This document shows, one piece after another, positions 11,817-14,773 of a DNA stretch of 14,773 nucleotides (its first letter is position 1; each line of letters starts with the position of its first letter). The position numbers were made by a program, and so were the translations under genes. The stretch covers positions 1 through 14,773 of the forward strand of contig CAYFJO010000271.1 of assembly GCA_964343305.1 (NCBI GenBank), written 5' to 3'. This stretch comes from CAYFJO01 sp964343305 (GTDB taxonomy: Bacteria > Planctomycetota > Planctomycetia > Pirellulales > Pirellulaceae). Below the pieces are notes generated by a model, which was not told where the DNA came from, ran no database searches, and saw nothing but the letters and a program-made list of their open reading frames with translations.

Positions 11817-13235
11817 ATGAGCGACTCGCGGCAAGACGGCAGCGAACCTGTGGATGCCTGCGGCGCGTCGGACGGCGGCTGGCGGCAACTCTATCAATCC
11901 GAAGACTGGTGGGCGATATGGATTGGCGGCGTCCTGCTTCTGGTGTGCCTGATTGCAGTGATCGCCAGCGGTGTGGGCACGGACGGATCGTTTGTGAGTC
12001 CTCTAAAGAACTGGCTTGCCAAGCCTGGATCGTGGTCAGCCAGTCCGCTCGCCGCGTTTTTTGTTTCTGGCAAGACGAACGTGCTGCCGGGACTGGCGGG
12101 AGTATTTGTGCTGACGCTGGTGGCGTTCGGAGTCGCCACGGCTGTGATGGGCAAACGGTTTACTTCGTTTGCCTGCGGATTCTGTTTGGTGTTCGCGTTG
12201 GGGACGATCGCCTATGTTTTGGCCGGTCAAGAGGTCGTCAAGCATTACAACTTGGGATACGCCTTGTGGGCGTTGGCGATCGGTTTGTTGATCAGCAACA
12301 CGATTGGGACACCTGACTGGGCGCGGCCGGCAATCCGCACAGAGTTGTTCATCAAAACCGGCCTGGTATTACTTGGTGCGGAAGTGCTTTTCAGCCGGCT
12401 GTTGGTGTTGGGTGTGCCCGGCATCTTCGTCGCCTGGATAGTAACGCCGATCGTCTTGATAACAACTTTCTGGTTCGGCCAGAAGATCCTGAAGATTGAG
12501 TCGCCCTCGTTAACGATGGTGATTGCCGCGGACATGTCCGTGTGTGGTGTGTCGGCGGCAATCGCAACCGCGGCGGCTTGCAAGGCGAAGAAAGAAGAGC
12601 TGACTTTAGCGATCGGTTTGTCGATGTCGTTCACGGTCATCATGATGGTCGCGATGCCGATGGCAATTCAAGCAATGGGCATGAGCAACGTACTTGGCGG
12701 CGCGTGGATGGGCGGTACGATCGACGCGACGGGAGCGGTTGCGGCCGCTGGCTCGATGCTCGGCAAGGACGCCGAACTAGTGGCCGCCACAGTGAAGATG
12801 ATCCAGAACATCCTCATCGGCGTCGTGGCATTTTTCGTGGCCGTATTTTGGGTACTGCGGGTCGACCAACAGGAAGGTCAAACGAAGCCGAGTGTGATGG
12901 AAATTTGGCGGCGGTTCCCAAAGTTCATTCTTGGCTTTGTGGCCGCGTCGATCGTGTTTTCCGTGATGTACGCGACGCTGGACAACGGCCCGAAAATCGT
13001 CGACGCGGTGATTAAGGGCAGCACAAAAACCTTGCGAGGCTGGTTCTTCTGCCTGGCGTTTGTCAGCATCGGCTTGGAGACGAACTTTCGCGAGCTGGCG
13101 AAGTACTTCAAGGGCGGCAAGACGCTGGTGTTGTACGTCGTTGGTCAGTCGTTCAATTTGTGCTTGACACTGCTGATGGTGTGGCTAATGTTCGAGATCG
13201 TGTTCCCACACGCGTTGGAAGTGCTGGAGAAATAG
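11817..13235 (+). CDS. YeiH-family putative sulfate/sulfite exporter
   Basis: A 472-aa polytopic inner-membrane protein of the UPF0324/PF03601 (putative sulfate exporter) family. Hydrophobic helices span most of the protein. Family-type segments include LGYALWALAIGLLISNTIG and the conserved SVCGVSAAIATAAACKAKKEE stretch (C243 in a C-G-x-S-A motif). GGTIDATGAVAAAGSMLG, a long loop and WFFCLAFVSIGLETNFREL follow. It is longer than E. coli YeiH (about 350 aa) because of an N-terminal part with two extra hydrophobic segments and an ~70-residue loop. The start at 11817 is the only reasonable ATG; a TTG at 11802 is the alternative, and neither has a strong ribosome site. Members have been linked to export of sulfate or sulfite from sulfonate breakdown, but transport is rarely proven. 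The 86-bp gap to the heme gene suggests one transcription unit. Confidence 0.88.
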   Translation: MSDSRQDGSEPVDACGASDGGWRQLYQSEDWWAIWIGGVLLLVCLIAVIASGVGTDGSFVSPLKNWLAKPGSWSASPLAAFFVSGKTNVLPGLAGVFVLTLVAFGVATAVMGKRFTSFACGFCLVFALGTIAYVLAGQEVVKHYNLGYALWALAIGLLISNTIGTPDWARPAIRTELFIKTGLVLLGAEVLFSRLLVLGVPGIFVAWIVTPIVLITTFWFGQKILKIESPSLTMVIAADMSVCGVSAAIATAAACKAKKEELTLAIGLSMSFTVIMMVAMPMAIQAMGMSNVLGGAWMGGTIDATGAVAAAGSMLGKDAELVAATVKMIQNILIGVVAFFVAVFWVLRVDQQEGQTKPSVMEIWRRFPKFILGFVAASIVFSVMYATLDNGPKIVDAVIKGSTKTLRGWFFCLAFVSIGLETNFRELAKYFKGGKTLVLYVVGQSFNLCLTLLMVWLMFEIVFPHALEVLEK

Positions 13236-13247
13236 GAGCCCGGACGG

Positions 13248-13514
13248 ATGAACTGCCGCAACGCGAAGGGATGGTTGTCGCTGTACCTCAGCGCTTCAGC
13301 AATCTTGATTGTTTGGACGCTGGTTCTACCGTGGATTGGCTCGTGGCCGTCTGTCCAGACGCAAATCGATCACTTAGATCGACGAGGAATTGATCCTGCG
13401 GCGCTTTACTATACAGACTTGGAAGCGATGGAAGTCCTCGAGTCTAGAATCACCGAAATCTCACAGGCGCATCCCAACGCGTTTTGGAGCATTAGTTCAG
13501 GCGCTGCGGAGTAA
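13248..13514 (+). CDS. Small single-pass membrane protein, unknown function
   Basis: An 88-aa protein starting 12 nt after the exporter stop. AGGAG begins inside the exporter stop codon (the TAG of TAGGAG) and lies 9 nt before the ATG, so the two are probably translationally coupled. One hydrophobic segment (about residues 9-32, LSLYLSASAILIVWTLVLPWIG) acts as an anchor. The remaining ~55 residues are polar, with DRRGIDPAALYYTDLEAMEVLESRI suggesting a helix, and may lie outside the cytoplasm. I do not recognise a family. A link to the exporter, for example as an accessory subunit, is inferred only from coupling. It converges on the molybdoenzyme gene, with 36 bp between stops and no obvious terminator hairpin there. 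Confidence 0.7.
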   Translation: MNCRNAKGWLSLYLSASAILIVWTLVLPWIGSWPSVQTQIDHLDRRGIDPAALYYTDLEAMEVLESRITEISQAHPNAFWSISSGAAE

Positions 13515-13550
13515 CTCAAGATTTGTCGATGGATTGGAACACACCAGCGA

Positions 13551-14735
13551 CTACGCCGTCAATTCAATCTCGCGCGGCCACTGCTGGTAGGCTTCCCAGT
13601 AGGTTTTCTTCAGAGCGATTTCGTCATCTTCGGCGGACGGTTGCACGCGGCCGTTGACGTCGATGGCGCGCGACACGACGGTGTGCTTGCCGGGTTTCAA
13701 GTTGCCCAGGTCGATGGAGAAAAACGTCCAGCAATGTTTCGCTCGCGGCTCCTTGTCGAGCGTGGCTTCTTTCCACTTGCCATCGTCCGTTTTGACTTCG
13801 ACACGTTTGATCTCCGTGCCGTCGCTCCAGACCGCGCCGTAGGTTTTCGCGGGAATCAAGCCGCCCGCCGTCGGTCGACGCATGATGCGAGCGATGATGG
13901 ACTTTAGGTTCATGCGGTTGACGGACGTTTCCGCGTAGACGACCTCTTCGCCGCGACGTTCGCCGCGCAGTGTGACGTAGTCGCGCCCCATGAAACGGCC
14001 CATGTAGCGCGTGCTGCGCAGCTCGATTCGCGTGAGCCATTTGACGTTGGCGATGCCGTACCAGCCGGGTACGATCAGTCGCAGCGGGGCGCCGTTCCGT
14101 GTTTCCAGTGGCTTGCCGTTGCGCTCGTACGCCAACAAAGGGTTCAGGTTCATGGCGTCGGTGAGTGACATGCTGCGGCCGAAGGGGACTTCGAATGTCA
14201 CTTCGCGCGACGTGCCTTTGCGGAGCGTTTCCTCTTTGCGGTCGACGCCGATGAAGACGACTTCCTTGGCGTCGGATTTGACGCCGCAGTCTTTCAAGAT
14301 CGGCGCGAGCGGCGTGCCGGTCCATTTGCTGTTGTAGATGGCATCCATAAAACCATTCGACGCACCGTTGCCCGAACATTCCAATGTCATCAGTTGGTCC
14401 GTCGCCGGTAGCGATTTTAGCTCGTCCATCGTCAGCGTTTTTGGCCGCTCGACAAGCCCCGTGATTTCGAGTTTGAACTTCTGGGCGTCGAATTCGGGGA
14501 TGCCGTAGTGTTGAACGCTGAAGACTTGATCTTGCGGCGTGATCCAATCGTGTAGCATCTCCCAATCGAGTCGGTTTTCTCGGGCCGGCGAGGCATTCGT
14601 AAACGGGACGAGTTCTTCATCGTCCGACTGGCCCGGAAAAACGAAATCGGGCAGCGACATTTGTGCCATCGCAACGGCGAGTGCTGCCGAACCGGTCTTA
14701 AGAACTTGTCGTCGTGTTGCATTTTGTTCTGACAT
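13551..14735 (-). CDS. Tat-exported sulfite oxidase-family molybdoenzyme
   Basis: A 394-aa protein. ATG at 14735 is preceded by GAGG 7 nt upstream. The twin-arginine signal TRRQVLKTGSAALAVAMAQ (7-25) predicts export of a folded cofactor-loaded enzyme. The molybdopterin-binding domain (about 60-245) has the family pattern of WEMLHDWITPQDQVFSVQHY, ITGLVERPKTLTMDEL and TLECSGNG (117-124), with C120 the expected Mo ligand. RLIVPGWYGIANVKWL (about 219-234) follows. The C-terminal Mo-co dimerisation domain (about 270-385) includes VWSDGTEIKRVEVKTDDGKW and IDVNGRVQP. There is no heme motif, unlike animal sulfite oxidase, so electrons must go to a separate carrier. Bacterial relatives SorA and SoxC oxidise sulfite or sulfane sulfur with a separate cytochrome. 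The convergent heme protein and YeiH exporter make sulfite a plausible substrate, but this is context only. The upstream promoter lies outside or at the window edge. Confidence 0.92.
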   Translation of the reverse strand: MSEQNATRRQVLKTGSAALAVAMAQMSLPDFVFPGQSDDEELVPFTNASPARENRLDWEMLHDWITPQDQVFSVQHYGIPEFDAQKFKLEITGLVERPKTLTMDELKSLPATDQLMTLECSGNGASNGFMDAIYNSKWTGTPLAPILKDCGVKSDAKEVVFIGVDRKEETLRKGTSREVTFEVPFGRSMSLTDAMNLNPLLAYERNGKPLETRNGAPLRLIVPGWYGIANVKWLTRIELRSTRYMGRFMGRDYVTLRGERRGEEVVYAETSVNRMNLKSIIARIMRRPTAGGLIPAKTYGAVWSDGTEIKRVEVKTDDGKWKEATLDKEPRAKHCWTFFSIDLGNLKPGKHTVVSRAIDVNGRVQPSAEDDEIALKKTYWEAYQQWPREIELTA

Positions 14736-14773
14736 ATTTGTTCCTCGCTTGCAGTGACTTTCTTCTGTGGGAC

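Noticed and set aside
13515..13550. Bidirectional terminator between the convergent 88-aa and molybdoenzyme genes
   Set aside because: No stem with a T-tract can be drawn in these 36 bases.

Overview
The window looks like a chromosomal segment of a Planctomycetota bacterium (Pirellula/Rhodopirellula-like; genus not resolvable by eye). The evidence is the adjacent pair of a giant PSCyt1/DUF1549/DUF1553 multi-heme protein with WD40 repeats and a Tat-exported DUF1501 protein, a type of pair that is hugely expanded in this phylum. A PHP-like CehA/McbA protein, an ECF-type sigma factor with planctomycete features, and two palindromic repeats that I recall as typical of these genomes point the same way. 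No tRNA, rRNA, CRISPR array, transposase or integrase was seen.

Layout. (1) Positions 19-8818, minus strand: read in transcription order, a 1720-aa cytochrome/WD40/DUF1549/DUF1553 protein (3656-8818), a DUF1501 protein (2077-3525), then after a 378-bp gap a CehA/McbA-like metallohydrolase (19-1698). A perfect 26-bp inverted repeat separates the first two. Another dispersed repeat lies in frame inside the signal peptide of the giant protein. (2) Positions 8819-9084: a divergent control region with face-to-face promoter-like hexamers. (3) Positions 9085-10108, plus strand: a REC-ANTAR response regulator and a small DUF983 zinc-ribbon membrane protein, separated by one base. (4) Positions 10109-10920: an intergenic region with a second copy of the control element, then the sigma factor. 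(5) Positions 10921-13514, plus strand: a promoter with an operator-like palindrome, an exported Tll0287-like (DUF3365) c-heme protein, a YeiH-family putative sulfate/sulfite exporter and an 88-aa membrane protein. (6) Positions 13551-14735, minus strand and convergent: a Tat-exported sulfite-oxidase-family molybdoenzyme.

Two themes stand out. First, genes 11149-14735 read as a candidate extracytoplasmic sulfur-oxyanion module: a molybdenum sulfite-oxidase-like enzyme, a c-type heme protein and a sulfur-oxyanion transporter, plus a translationally linked small membrane protein. This is inference from context. Second, the upstream regions of the response regulator and of the sigma factor share a 55-nt ungapped element (37/55 identical by hand count) containing TTGACATCCA, TATG and TTGT-N-AAGAA at identical spacing. 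It has an internal TTGACA/TGT(C/A)AA dyad and may be a conserved promoter/operator linking two regulatory genes. This element is the most novel-looking signal in the window.
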